This document shows, piece by piece, positions 49,413-60,043 of a stretch of 64,000 bases of DNA (within the stretch, counting starts at the first letter, position 1; each line of letters opens with the position of its first letter). Location: NCBI GenBank assembly GCA_017654735.1, contig JADPYG010000001.1:744001-808000 (forward strand). The letters run 5' to 3'. The position numbers were made by a program, and so were the translations under genes. The notes beneath the pieces were generated by a model. The model did no database searches, was not told the origin of the DNA, and saw nothing but the letters and a program-made list of their open reading frames with translations. This stretch comes from Vishniacozyma victoriae. Its lineage: Eukaryota > Basidiomycota > Tremellomycetes > Tremellales > Bulleribasidiaceae.

Positions 49413-51926
49413 CTAATCACTCAGTTCGGTCATATCAATGATAGGACCCCGGACCGACAGCTTACTCCCTCGACCGACAGGTCTTGCCTCATCACGCTCA
49501 CGCCTGACCGTCCGGTCTGGCACTGTTATGGGGTGTCTCTCTGTCCCCTCTAGACGACGCGTCCTCCTCCTCGCCTCCTTCCTCTCCATCTGAGCCCTCT
49601 TGACACTCCTCTGATACTCCCTCTCTTCAAACGCTCTCATCTGTTCTTCCATTGGCCCTAGATCTCTTTCTTCCTCTTCCGCTCGTGCTTCTGCCTCCTC
49701 CCTCTCCAGCTTCTCTCGAGCTTCTCGTCTTCCGCGTACTTCTCTTTCGTCTCGCCTTTTTTGAGCATCATGCCTCTGTCTCTCCCCTCGTCTATCTCTT
49801 TCCCTTTGCGCAGACCTTCTGTCTTGAGCTTGTCGCTCTTCTTGTTCTCGACCACCGGCATTCCTACCACTTGGTCGTGTTGAATCATGGTCTTCCGTCC
49901 TGTCTATTCGGCGTAGATTTCGACGATTACTCGGTCCCGCATTCTCGCCTTGGCGGTAGTCTCGTTCTCGTGGATATCGAGCGACGAGTAAACCGTAATC
50001 TCCCGGATGATCCGTTCGTCGAAGTCCGGTCTGGGTTCGACTTGGACGATCTCTGTCGCGATCGACATGTTGGGGCATCCAAGGTCTCCGATCATCCCCA
50101 CCACGAGGCCGTCGATCGTTTGATCGATGGTTCCGAGGGTCGTAGAGGAGTCGAGATGGTGGGGTGTCGTGTCCATCCCGGGTGGGTGGGATAATCTCAC
50201 CACCATCGCTGATGAATGATCTCGTCCGTTTGACGGATTTAGCATCCGCGCTTGGGGGAATTCGGATTGGATGGTCTTCTGCTTCGCGCCGGTCCCGGTC
50301 AGACCGAACCGATTGTCTGGATCGCGATGGTCCAGGTTTCGAGTACTCCGGTCGGACTCCATGTCCCTCGTACCCAAGTTCTCGAAGTCGATCCAAACGT
50401 GTCTTATCCGTACTGGATCGGAATTCCAAAACTCCACGTCCTTTCTTGCTCTTGGACACAGATCGAGCCTCATCCTGAGACCGTTTGATGGCTGCTGCTC
50501 TGGCTTCGGCTTTCAACATGGTAGCAGTAACCCTTCCATTCCTAAGCTGAGTCTGCCAAGCCTTTTTCCCCGCCTCACTACGTTTCTCTTTTTGAAACAC
50601 AGCTAACGTCTCTGCAAAGAGGTCATCTTCCCTTGCCCTCTCAATAGCTTCTTGTCGCTCAAGTTCTTCATCTTCAAGCTTCTGCTTTGCAGCTCTACGG
50701 TCTTGTTCTTGCATCCTCTTGGCCTCCAACTCGATATCGTGGGCATACTGGGCGAGATCGGCGGAGAGTTGAGCCGAATCATTGTTACCGAGAATATAGG
50801 GCTCGGACGTAGCTAGCGACGGGGACTCGGTAGATACCTGATTGTGAGCTGGACAGAGTCCATCATGGCTATGGACTCACTTCGTAGATGAACCGACACC
50901 ATGCGACTCCTTCCGCATCTTCTGGATTCCATTCGTCTTTATTCTCGTCATCGCCGCCAAACAAAAGCCGTCTATACCTTCAGCTTGAACCAGCTTCGTT
51001 CAGACAGATTAGCTTACCTTAATCCATCATACAGACCACTTGCCTGGGAATGTCAGTACCCATGTGGCGAGGTGGGGAATGAGGACGTACGATGTCCCTC
51101 TCGACGTAATCTGGGGGCGGACTCGGGGGCAGAGCTGTGTGCTGCCCTCTGGACACTATTATCTCAAGGCTACTGCCCGATAAGGGCTGTAACAGACACT
51201 GGTCAAGAATGAAGTCCGGTATCTACAAGTCAGCTAGAGCACCATTCAGCAGGTTACAGTAGCCTTACCCCTTCGATCGGACAAGTCTTGATGTTCTCAT
51301 TGACGACAGTGTCGGAAAACGCTTCTGGGTGTACGACTTGAGGACCATGAGCCTCTGTCGTACCGATATCGGCCTCGAAAAGGGCGTTCAGTGCCTCCTC
51401 CCCTACTCCAACGTCCAATTCTGAGAGATCTGGGGGAATGATGTCCGACATCCCAGGTTTCGAAGCAAGCGCAGCCGCAAGCTCATCTTGGGAGATCGGC
51501 GACCACCCGACCAGGGCGCAGTATGTCTCATGATCTTGCCCTGGGAGGAGGTATACTAACCCCAAGACCTTTTCTTCTGATTTGATCTCAACTCGGAGGT
51601 CTCTTTCCCAATCATGGTAGTTTCCTTGTCTGACTCCTAGTCGATATTCCTGATTATCAGCCAAGGAGGGGGAGGTGAACTTGCGATGGCCGAATGCCCA
51701 GCTAGGGTATCCACGTCAATCTCGACCGCTCCCTTCGTAACGAGGACCTCACCTGAGGTGACTCGGGGTGGGCGCTCGCCTAATCTAGTCCAATCCTGAA
51801 CTTTCCCTGCGTCTTTCGTCGAAGGAGAGGAGGCGGGCCGCCATTCCAGCCAGACCTTTTGTCAGGCCACACCTAAGAGAGGGGAAGATTACTTACCTCC
51901 AAGCCATTGTGTGTTGATATTTTCAT
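49413..51926 (-). CDS. unknown protein with globular N-terminus and Arg/Glu-rich tail
   Basis: Minus-strand gene starting MKISTHNGLEVWLEWRPASS at 51926. Verified exons are 51926-51897, 51855-51685 and 51649-51269; further exons lead into a long last exon ending at 49413. I do not recognise the family. The first 200 residues look globular and beta-rich (SGEVLVTKGAVEIDVDTLAG, YHDWERDLRVEIKSEEKVLG, YCALVGWSPIS), then GLVYLLPG. A middle part has DFILDQCLLQPLSGSSLEII. The C-terminal 440 residues are very rich in Arg, Asp and Glu (many RDR, ERER and EEAEARAEEEE), likely helical or disordered and possibly RNA-associated; that is inference from composition only. The intron at 51684-51650 begins with GC (GCAAGT): only this choice joins the two frames. 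Confidence 0.7.
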
Positions 51927-52416
51927 CTCATTGGTCTAGGTATCTTGATCAAGAGATCAAGACGGAGATTCAAGGAGATTGTAAGTACAAGTGATGAAGA
52001 AGAGCAAGGATTGGGAGAAAGTGGTTAGTGTCATATTGCCTCGAGTCCCGCACGGACCTCTTCTCAACAAGGACAGCCAACTGTAGCGAGAGTATCAGCT
52101 AGTCAGGAAATTAGGATGTCAAGCTATCAGTGGGGAAGTACAATGCAAAGTGGTATGCATAATTTTACCGATATGTTATATGCTATGTATAATGGTGTAT
52201 GTTTCGAAAAAAATGTAGTTTTAGTTGTAGTTGAATATGTTACATTGATATTTTCGTATCCGTTTTAGTGAGTGACAAGATCGAGATTTTTTCGTTTCGT
52301 AATGAGAATGTAATGGGGTTGAGGGCCATGCTATGCAATTTTTTCCGATTCTGAGTGATTGAGTTGTTTTGTTTTGGTTTGTTGAAAAGAAGTGTTTTTG
52401 AGCGAAGAGGGGAGGG

Positions 52417-53804
52417 TTATAGGTTGCCGGTACGTAACCCATATCCAGCCCTGCCTCGAGGTGATGTATCGCCAGATCGCCTGGTTGGGGGTGCGATCCC
52501 TTCTCCGACTTGTTCTGTCGTAGTAGTCGATAATCGCCTTGACCAATTCGCATCAGCGGCATTTGCGTATACAGGTCGACTAGGCATGACAGCCTCGACA
52601 TTCTGTCGACGTTCTGGACGTTCATCTCGCCTATGCCTCGATCTTGATGGTGCCTGTTCCCTCTCGCGAGATTGGTTCAAGACTCCCGCCTGGGATATTT
52701 CGAGATGATGGGGTTGTCGTTCCAAACTTCGTCCTCTACCTGATGTAACGTGGGCTTCTCGACCTCGTGCGTGTCCTGATGATGGGGCTGGAACGGTATC
52801 TTTGAGTGGGGAGATTATTGATCCATCAGGTCTAGTCATGGGTGCGATGAGACTCATTCGATGTTCCTTAGGCGAGTGGAAGATGGGATCTGAACGGGAT
52901 CGAGATAAGAGGGAAGCACCGAGTGTGGAAGAGACGGTGTGGTGTTCGATATCGGCTGATAGGGCGGCATTTCGGTGAGGTGTGTCATGTCCTGAAGATG
53001 CCTTGGCGATGGGATTGGACGGAACACGACCATGCTGAGGGTGAGGAGTGACAAGTGAAGGACCAAGTGACAGGCCAGCTAATCCAGATTCTATCCTGTC
53101 TTTTGATCCTGGATGACCAAAGGGTTTTCCACATGAACATCGAGCAGCGAGAGCATTGGGTGAAGTGACTGAATTGACGACTCCTGGTCTACGACCGAAT
53201 CGGAGTGTATCGATAGAGTTGCCGATGGGGAACATGCTACCTCCTTGCGATCCTGGTGTCTGCGCAGCAACGGGAGTAGTCGATTGTGTATGCTTTCCCG
53301 ATGATAATCTTGGGATCTTGACGGGGATGGAACCAAGTCCGTGATGTGAAGGAAAGGCAGGTGGGGGTAAATCGAGGGGTTCCTTTTGAGGCGAGTCGTT
53401 GCCTGATCCGGGATTTGTGCGTGGTGACTGGATTGGTGAAGAGGCGATTGACGAGGATGATGAAGAGTCGGGACCTCGAGGAAAGACATGCGCAGGCATC
53501 CTAGGAGATGGACCGAGGTGCGGTCGAACGTGGGGAGAGAGGGTTGCTGGGAGCTGGGTAGTGAGCCGGACGGGTGGTACACCGGCAGCCTTCGTTGCTG
53601 GAGACGTTGTGCCCTTGTCCTGGATTCGGCACTCAGATGAGCAGTACAGCCTGCTGATTAGCTAGAACAACGAAACGTGTAAGGAAAAGGGGCTCACCCC
53701 TTGCATGGCTGCTGGCAGATGAAGCATCGTTCGAAATCTTCCTCAAACATGGTTGACAAGGTGGGTCTGACGGGTCGAGAAGTCGCTAGAGTATGTGGCT
53801 GCAT
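52417..53804 (-). CDS. Ecl1-like zinc-binding protein (life-span regulatory factor family)
   Basis: Two exons (53804-53698, 53650-52417) give 446 residues. Residues 24-46 form a short zinc-binding motif spanning the intron: FERCFICQQPC, then KGLYCSSECRIQD. This CxxC...YCSxxC pattern matches the Ecl1 family of fungal chronological life-span factors. In other fungi these are often much shorter (about 80 residues in S. pombe); here a long Ser/Pro-rich disordered tail is attached, with a further Cys pair in ARCSCGKPFGHPG. The tail ends in Arg/Ser-rich sequence with RGR repeats. The start is the MQPHT methionine; the frame is open a little upstream in the leader. A nuclear regulatory role is inferred from the family. 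Two acceptors 3 nt apart are possible at exon 2. Confidence 0.75.
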
Positions 53805-55463
53805 GGTAAGCTTTTGTTTGATTGGTCGTAGAGGTATAGAATATGAATGTGAAGGTTGGAATGAAGAATGAGAGTGGGGGAAAGAAAGAGGATTCTGGAA
53901 CTCACTATATATACCTCTGTCCTGGCTCCTGTCGGAGATCAAGTTGACGTAGAACTCAGCCAGTTGACAGTCCGACTACGCTCGTGAACCGACACTGCCT
54001 TCTCAAACGTGTGAGAGAAAGTGGATGTGAGGAGTGAGAAGAAAGGTAGATGAAGGAGTAAATCTAGCTAGCGGAGGGTGGCCGAGTTTGTGAAAGGAAT
54101 ATTCAAGACTGTCGAAAACGGTTGACAGCTTGAAAGGAAGTCCGAAAAAGGTTGAAATAGGTCGAGGCGGTGAAACCTTTGAGTAGGTAATGATGTGACA
54201 CTCTTCTACTCAGTTGAGTCTGAATTTTCCTTGGAACTTCAGGGTCGGCCGAAACGTTTGATCCGGGACGAGGGTTGTAGCGATATATGTGTATCGTGGC
54301 GTAATGATGGTGTGTGCGACAAGTGTCTAGAAGATTTCGAATCCTGATGTGTATGGGAATACGTTATTGTCTAGAATGGTAAGCGACGTTCAGACAATTT
54401 AATGATTTGAAGCAGGGGTAGGGATGATGGCAGGTAACGAGGACCGAGCGGTTTATTGCGTAACCCGGGAATCTTTCCAACCTCTCCGTTTCACGATCAT
54501 CTTTGCAGCATGCATCCCTTGCCCCATCGAGGGTAGTAGCCCCATCCTGGTATCCATGTTCCATCCATTTTCCCATGTTTCCCGAAATTTACGGATCACA
54601 AAAAGCGAAACTTTGTCGATGTCGTAAAGTCCAAGCACAAAGCACGTTTGATCGGTGACTCACAATTTTCTAAATGATCTACGCTGTATTTTCCTGGGTG
54701 GATGTATGGATGAATCGACCAGGTTTATAGACAATATAAACAAATGTAATATCTAGGTGTATTGACAAAGGTGAATAATTTGGTCTAGCTTAATCGTCTA
54801 ACTTACCGCAACGTGTTCTATAGACTGCGTGCTCCTAACCAAAAAAGTCGCCATCATACAATATTTACAGATCTTCCAGCTTATCCTCGGCATCGGCAGG
54901 TTTTCATCATTTTCGACTCGAAACGCGACTGATTCCTCTGCTCTCACCCCTATGCGGTATACTCTGGGGCCACGCTGCATCGAGCGTCATATTACGAGCT
55001 AGAACAGAGGCGCTCAGGGAGAATAACAAATACCGCTCAGAGAACGTGCTAGCTAAGAGCGGACTCATTCTGCGGCATGTGTAAAACACGGACGCAACAA
55101 CGGATGCAACAGCATAGAAGGTGATGGAAGCGATGGGTATCGCCCAGCATTATTCAAATTCGGTGTATGCAGCGTATGTGAACGCCTGTACTCGCTTTCG
55201 CTGTTCGCATGTTTCCAGAGATAAGGCGACATTTTCGCTAATTCTTTATCGGATAAGGAAGAGAGTCAATCAGCCTGAAAATTGTCCAACAGCCGAGTGC
55301 CACATTCACGTGGGCTTGGAGATATAATTCAGTCGCGTCAGCTCATCTCGCATCTCATCTCATAGTTACGCGTGACGCGTCAGAAATCAATGTTCAGTAG
55401 GAAGGAGGAATTAAGGTCCACTCATACATAAATCAATCAACCATATACAATAGTCGTATAGTC
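53805..55463. other. long intergenic region between Ecl1-like and CAF-1 genes
   Basis: About 1.66 kb, divergent promoters of the two flanking genes. The first 500 bp, upstream of the Ecl1-like gene, contain repeated GAAAGG / GTTGA-like short words. The short frames present have no recognisable product. I found no tRNA or other RNA signature by eye. Confidence 0.45.
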
Positions 55464-58374
55464 ATGGATGTAGATAGTCCACAACGTCCATCACCAATGA
55501 CGACAAATACAACAGCAGAGAATGTCATCGATATCTCCTCAAGTCCGGTCATGCCTGCGTTGAAGCGTAAAGGAGAGGAACGCCGACATGATGGCAAGGA
55601 AAATGGTGATGGTGACAAGCGGGTCAAATTGGATTGTGAGTAGAGTCATTTGGCAGTCATCAGAAGCAGTGTTCTGATGATAAAGCAACCCCAACCAAGG
55701 AGGGCAAGCCGCTCGTCGAGTTCAAGGGCAAGAAGTTGGTGTACAAGGAAGATGCAGCGCCGTGGTCAATACCTAAACGACGTGAGTCGCATACTTGGCC
55801 GGACTTGATCATGCTGACAGACAGGCCTGCTACGTTTCTCCACCTTGCTGCTCGATGCCGAAGAGGAGGGCAAGAAGCTCACCGAGTTCCCGAGCGAATA
55901 TTACGATCTTGTGGTCTTGGCTGGGCACGAGCTGTAAGTTCAAATTTGGTTCTGAGAACACCATACTAATACTCAGGGCATCTGTTAATGAGAACGCGCT
56001 GGTGAAGGCTATCCGTACGGCACTGTGCAAAGATCAACTTGGTAAGCTAAATCGACTATGGCATACGTCCAGAGCTGACTCTACAGAAACCTTACCCGCA
56101 GAACTTGTCGCCCCCCTCATCCCCAAACTCTTCACATTGACACACTACGGCCTCCTGCCAGGCGATTTCCCCTCCTCGTCGACATCATCCAACATCAAAA
56201 TACCCGCCGGTTTACAAATCAGAAGATGGGAAGCTATCGAGCCCGAGAAATATATCCCCGCCGAACACCTTGATGCTGCCAATTCTCGCAAGGCGGAGCG
56301 AGTACGGGTCAGGGAGGAATGTGTCAGGATCTTGAAGGAAATGGATGATATCGAGGCTTATGAGCTGGTCAAGGGTGATGGCAAGGAGAGGAAGACGCAA
56401 GAAGCAAAGACGGTGGAGCGGGGCAGGGTCGAGGTGTGTACCTTTTGGATTCGGCCGGAATGAGGCTGACGATGTAGCAATCTCCTAGTGTTTCAGTCAC
56501 TCGAGCTAGCAGGGAGGGAACGGCAGCTACTCAGGACTCGAGGAGAAGCGCATCACCAACGAAGAAATCTAAATTGACCCCAGAAGAGGTATGCTACATG
56601 ACTTGCAACTTTTGCTGACATGCAGGAAGAAGCCGCTCGACTCAAGAAGGAAGAACAGGAAGCAAGAAAGGCGGAAAAGGCAGAGAAGAAGGCGTAAGCT
56701 TTGAGATACAAGTCCTCTGAAGAAAGCTGATGTCCAGTGTCCGAGATGCCGAGCTGAAGAAGAAAGAAGACGAGAAAGTCAAGCTTGAAGCTGTGCATGC
56801 TAAACAAGCAAACATGTTTGGGTCTTTCTTCAAAGCAAAATCGAAGCCTGTCGCTCCGAGTAATGCCAAAGCATCAACTTCTTCCTCTCCAATCAGTAAG
56901 TTAGATCCGGAAGATGGAAGGCTGTACCTGATAGCCAGAACGCGATACATCACCAGAACAGAGCGAGTTCGATCAGGTATTCAAGCCGCATGTCGTTCGA
57001 CCTGGGACTAGATGGGCGCCCATCACCCGTCCTGCGAGGTTGTCGGGAGACAGCGATATGGGGGAGGACATTGAAGGGCTTTCTGCTGAAGGTACGTCGC
57101 TACATGTGTCAGCATCTGATTATCAGCACTTCTGGCAAATCACTTGAGGCGACAGAAGCGCAAGTCGGTGCCATCGTCTAGCAAACTTCCCGCTGGAATT
57201 AAATCTGGCTCGCCGTACGGGACTGTTGGGGAGGTCTGGCTAGCACACCAAGATGCTGTTGATCCTCGAAAGGTACTGGGACAACTACGAAAGCAGCACA
57301 AGTTCCCCTGGAAGCTTCTCGCCTTCGACCAGCAGGCACGACCACCCTACAGCGGGACATTTACCAAACGCTCTGCAGTCGTCGGTCCTCGAACACCGTT
57401 TGCTCAAGATCCGATGTTTGACTACACCTACGATTCGGGAGATGACTGGGAAGAGGACGAGGGCGGTGAGGATGTAGATGACTTTGGAGAGGTGAAACCT
57501 GAAGAAGAGGAGGAGATCGACTCGGATCAAGAAGAAGAGGACGAATTTGATGATTGGCTCGACGATACGGAAGATGGATATGGCGTTATTCCGGTCGAGG
57601 ACGACAATGATCCTCTTGCCCATGCTGGGCCTTCTTCACGACAGGAGAGATTACCGGTCAACCCAGTCAAGAAAGCAGACAAGCCGAGGAAAGTGGTCAA
57701 AATTGTACCTTCATGGAAAGGGCCGATCTGGGAGACGAAAGTGGGGGTGAATGATGAGTTTGCAGAGTACAGGATTCAACTGTTGAATGGTAAGCTGGGT
57801 GTTCAATGAGGGACACACAAGCTGACGAACAGATACACCCGACTCTTTTGATCCTTTCGAATACACCTCCAGCGAGCCGGCCCAGGTGTTGAAGGGCACC
57901 GTATCCACGGTTATCATTGACAAATTCACCGTCCGATGCCTCCATGCCACCCAGACATCTACCGCCGCTCCAGTCCCGGAGACTACGACAGACACATCAT
58001 CAACTCAACCCGCTCTGCCAGCAGCAAAACCCCGTCCGTCCGGCCCCAAGATCGGTTTTCCGACTACACATCTTGCTGAACTATATAATCTCATCCATGG
58101 AAATACCAATATCAAACCCGATCTTATATCTCAGCTGCGCAAGCAATTTGACGAGACTATCACTTCGAAAGCCGCTATAGAGGCCAAGGTCAAGGAGGTA
58201 GCTTTCAGGGAGGGAAAGACGAAGGGTTGTCAGTGGAAAGTCAAGCCCGAAGCATGGGTGAGTCCTTATCTCTGATATTTGGACGGTCACTGATGATAGA
58301 TTGCTGCTGGGTTGACTCCACCTGTTGAGGCTGCGCCGGTCGCAGACGCAGTCGCGAAGCCCACGATGGCCTAG
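55464..58374 (+). CDS. RLF2: chromatin assembly factor 1 large subunit (Cac1/p150)
   Basis: Largest subunit of CAF-1, which deposits H3-H4 behind the replication fork. Verified first exons: 55464-55635, 55686-55781, 55825-55933. The Lys-rich N-terminus (ALKRKGEERRHDGKENG) leads to a conserved helical part (RRLLRFSTLLLDAEEEGKKL). The charged KER-like region is present (KKEEQEARKAEKAEKKA, VRDAELKKKEDEKVKLEA), followed by NMFGSFFKAKSKP, a PIP-box-like sequence for PCNA. The acidic histone-binding part has LLAFDQQARPPYSGTFTKRS, then FDYTYDSGDDWEEDEGGED. The C-terminal winged-helix part ends with QWKVKPEAWIAAGLTPP. The RPPYxGT and DYDxDSxxEWEEEE-type motifs identify the family. Start: first in-frame ATG, at 55464. 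Confidence 0.92.
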
Positions 58375-58642
58375 GAACCTCTGTACATTACCGGAACCGA
58401 CTTCTCATTTACGATTTCTCACCAATACATATCATCAGGAACTGACCACTTGTATATATCACACATGGCAATCCGAGCATACTTCTTTTGGGTACATTAT
58501 CTTCATATCATCATGCATCACATCTGAGCTTCCTCTTCGGCTCCCTTCCACTCCGTCTGTCTTTTCTTCCTCTTCATCTTCCTCCTCGCTTCTTGCTGGG
58601 TGAATTTCCAGGGTATCGCTAGCAAAGCGAACGTGAGATTGA

Positions 58643-59398
58643 TCAAGATATTCGTTTTGCGAGGTTTGATGCTCGATTTCGGGAACCCCAGTGTCGTTTA
58701 CCGGGCATGCCGGTAGGCTCGGTATCCTCTGGCGAAGGCTGAGATTCCATGTAGTCCGAAGGCTTTACAGCGGTAGGATCTCGGACATCATCGGCGTTCG
58801 CAAAGCCTGACGGAGTAGGTTGTGCTGAAGAGGATGAACTGGTTGAACTAGTAATCAAAGCTGCCGAGGGAGATTGGATGGGCGGAGCAATATTAGATGT
58901 CGGAGGCGGCGCAATACTTGAAGTGGGATTGTCCTGCCTTTTCCTCAAATTCTTTTCAACGTCCATGTCGGAGTATAATTCCGGGACGAGGTATACCTTG
59001 TCTCCCATATCTCTTTCGTTAATTTTAATCCCATCGCCAAGATAGGCATCATTAACTACATCCAACATTGATTGTTCCCTCCCCACCCGCTCATATTGGA
59101 ATTGAGAACTAGAAACTCCAATCAACATGACCAACAATACCGACCATAGAACAGTCGACATGGCAGCCCATTTACGAGGTAGAGGTTCATGTCGACCATG
59201 AGTATTGGAGATATGAGGTGAGTAATCGAGTTTCCGAGCTTTCATTGGGATAGGTATCGAATTATCTTTGGCGAGAGGTAAGAGCTGAGTTTGGGGGGAT
59301 AAGAGGGAAGAAAGGAGTTTGGTACTGAGTTTAGGAGCTTGTGGGGCTTGGGATTCGTGGGACAGTGATAGACCTATTGCGGGGGAGTAGGGCGCCAT
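58643..59398 (-). CDS. predicted single-pass membrane protein, unknown
   Basis: Intronless frame of 251 residues starting MAPYSPAIGLSLSHESQAP at 59398. An upstream in-frame extension begins only at GTG and is not used. One strong membrane helix lies at about residues 76-94 (TVLWSVLLVMLIGVSSSQF), preceded by basic residues (LPRKWA), so a type II orientation with cytosolic N-terminus is likely. The lumenal or outer part contains YERVGREQSMLDVVNDAYLG and a Ser/Thr/Pro-rich stretch (SALITSSTSSSSSAQPTPSG) that could be O-mannosylated. A dibasic site (NLRKRQD) follows the first folded segment and may be a Kex2-type cleavage site. The C-terminus is basic (RASNLAKRIS). I do not recognise a family. 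Confidence 0.65.
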   Translation of the reverse strand: MAPYSPAIGLSLSHESQAPQAPKLSTKLLSSLLSPQTQLLPLAKDNSIPIPMKARKLDYSPHISNTHGRHEPLPRKWAAMSTVLWSVLLVMLIGVSSSQFQYERVGREQSMLDVVNDAYLGDGIKINERDMGDKVYLVPELYSDMDVEKNLRKRQDNPTSSIAPPPTSNIAPPIQSPSAALITSSTSSSSSAQPTPSGFANADDVRDPTAVKPSDYMESQPSPEDTEPTGMPGKRHWGSRNRASNLAKRIS

Positions 59399-60043
59399 TG
59401 TGGGTGAGTGGGTTGGTGCGTGTAGCGTGGGGTCTGAGTTTGGGTTGATTGTACAATTAGTGAAGAGGGTGAGTGTCACGATGAGAAAGGGGGTTGGAGG
59501 GAAGGGTGTTATAGATATGCATTCTCACTCTAGGCGCGACTTGAGTCTCAGATTGAAAGATATGACTCAGTCCAGTTCATTGATATACGTGTTGTTCCGT
59601 AGTATAGTATGTTTCATAATTATGATTCAAGGTAAATGATATCTAACCGAGACATTTTCTGTCTCACCGTATTTTTCGGATTACCAGAATGTTCCCCACT
59701 TGACCGCGTCTGGCCCTGTACATAGTGCGCAGGACAGAGCACTCGGACATTATCAAGTCGCAGAGCGAGAGGACAAGAGGTTCGATGCGGAGAAGATGGG
59801 ATAATATTTCTTCCGATAGCTGTGACATCTGCAGTGTGGAGTTGCACTTGCCGACGTGTCTAAGCTCGGGTGGGGTTAGGTGGGGGATCGGGGGGAGGAT
59901 AGATTGAGCCGGAAAAGAAGAGAAGGATGTGAGATGTGAGATAAAAGTACAACAAGATTGTCAATTCGTAAGAATGAGGAAGAAAAACCAAAGAAGGGAT
60001 AGATGTGAAAAAGATGACGCTTACATGAGCGACTATGCATGGC
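59399..60043. other. intergenic region between membrane protein gene and BPL1
   Basis: About 645 bp holding the promoter of the membrane protein gene and the BPL1 3' end. No gene or structured element was recognised. Confidence 0.45.

Noticed and set aside
49652..50606. Long plus-strand frames opposite the Arg-rich gene
   Set aside because: Antisense reading of Arg/Glu/Asp codons gives Leu/Ser/Phe-rich frames without homology; the minus-strand gene has consistent splicing.
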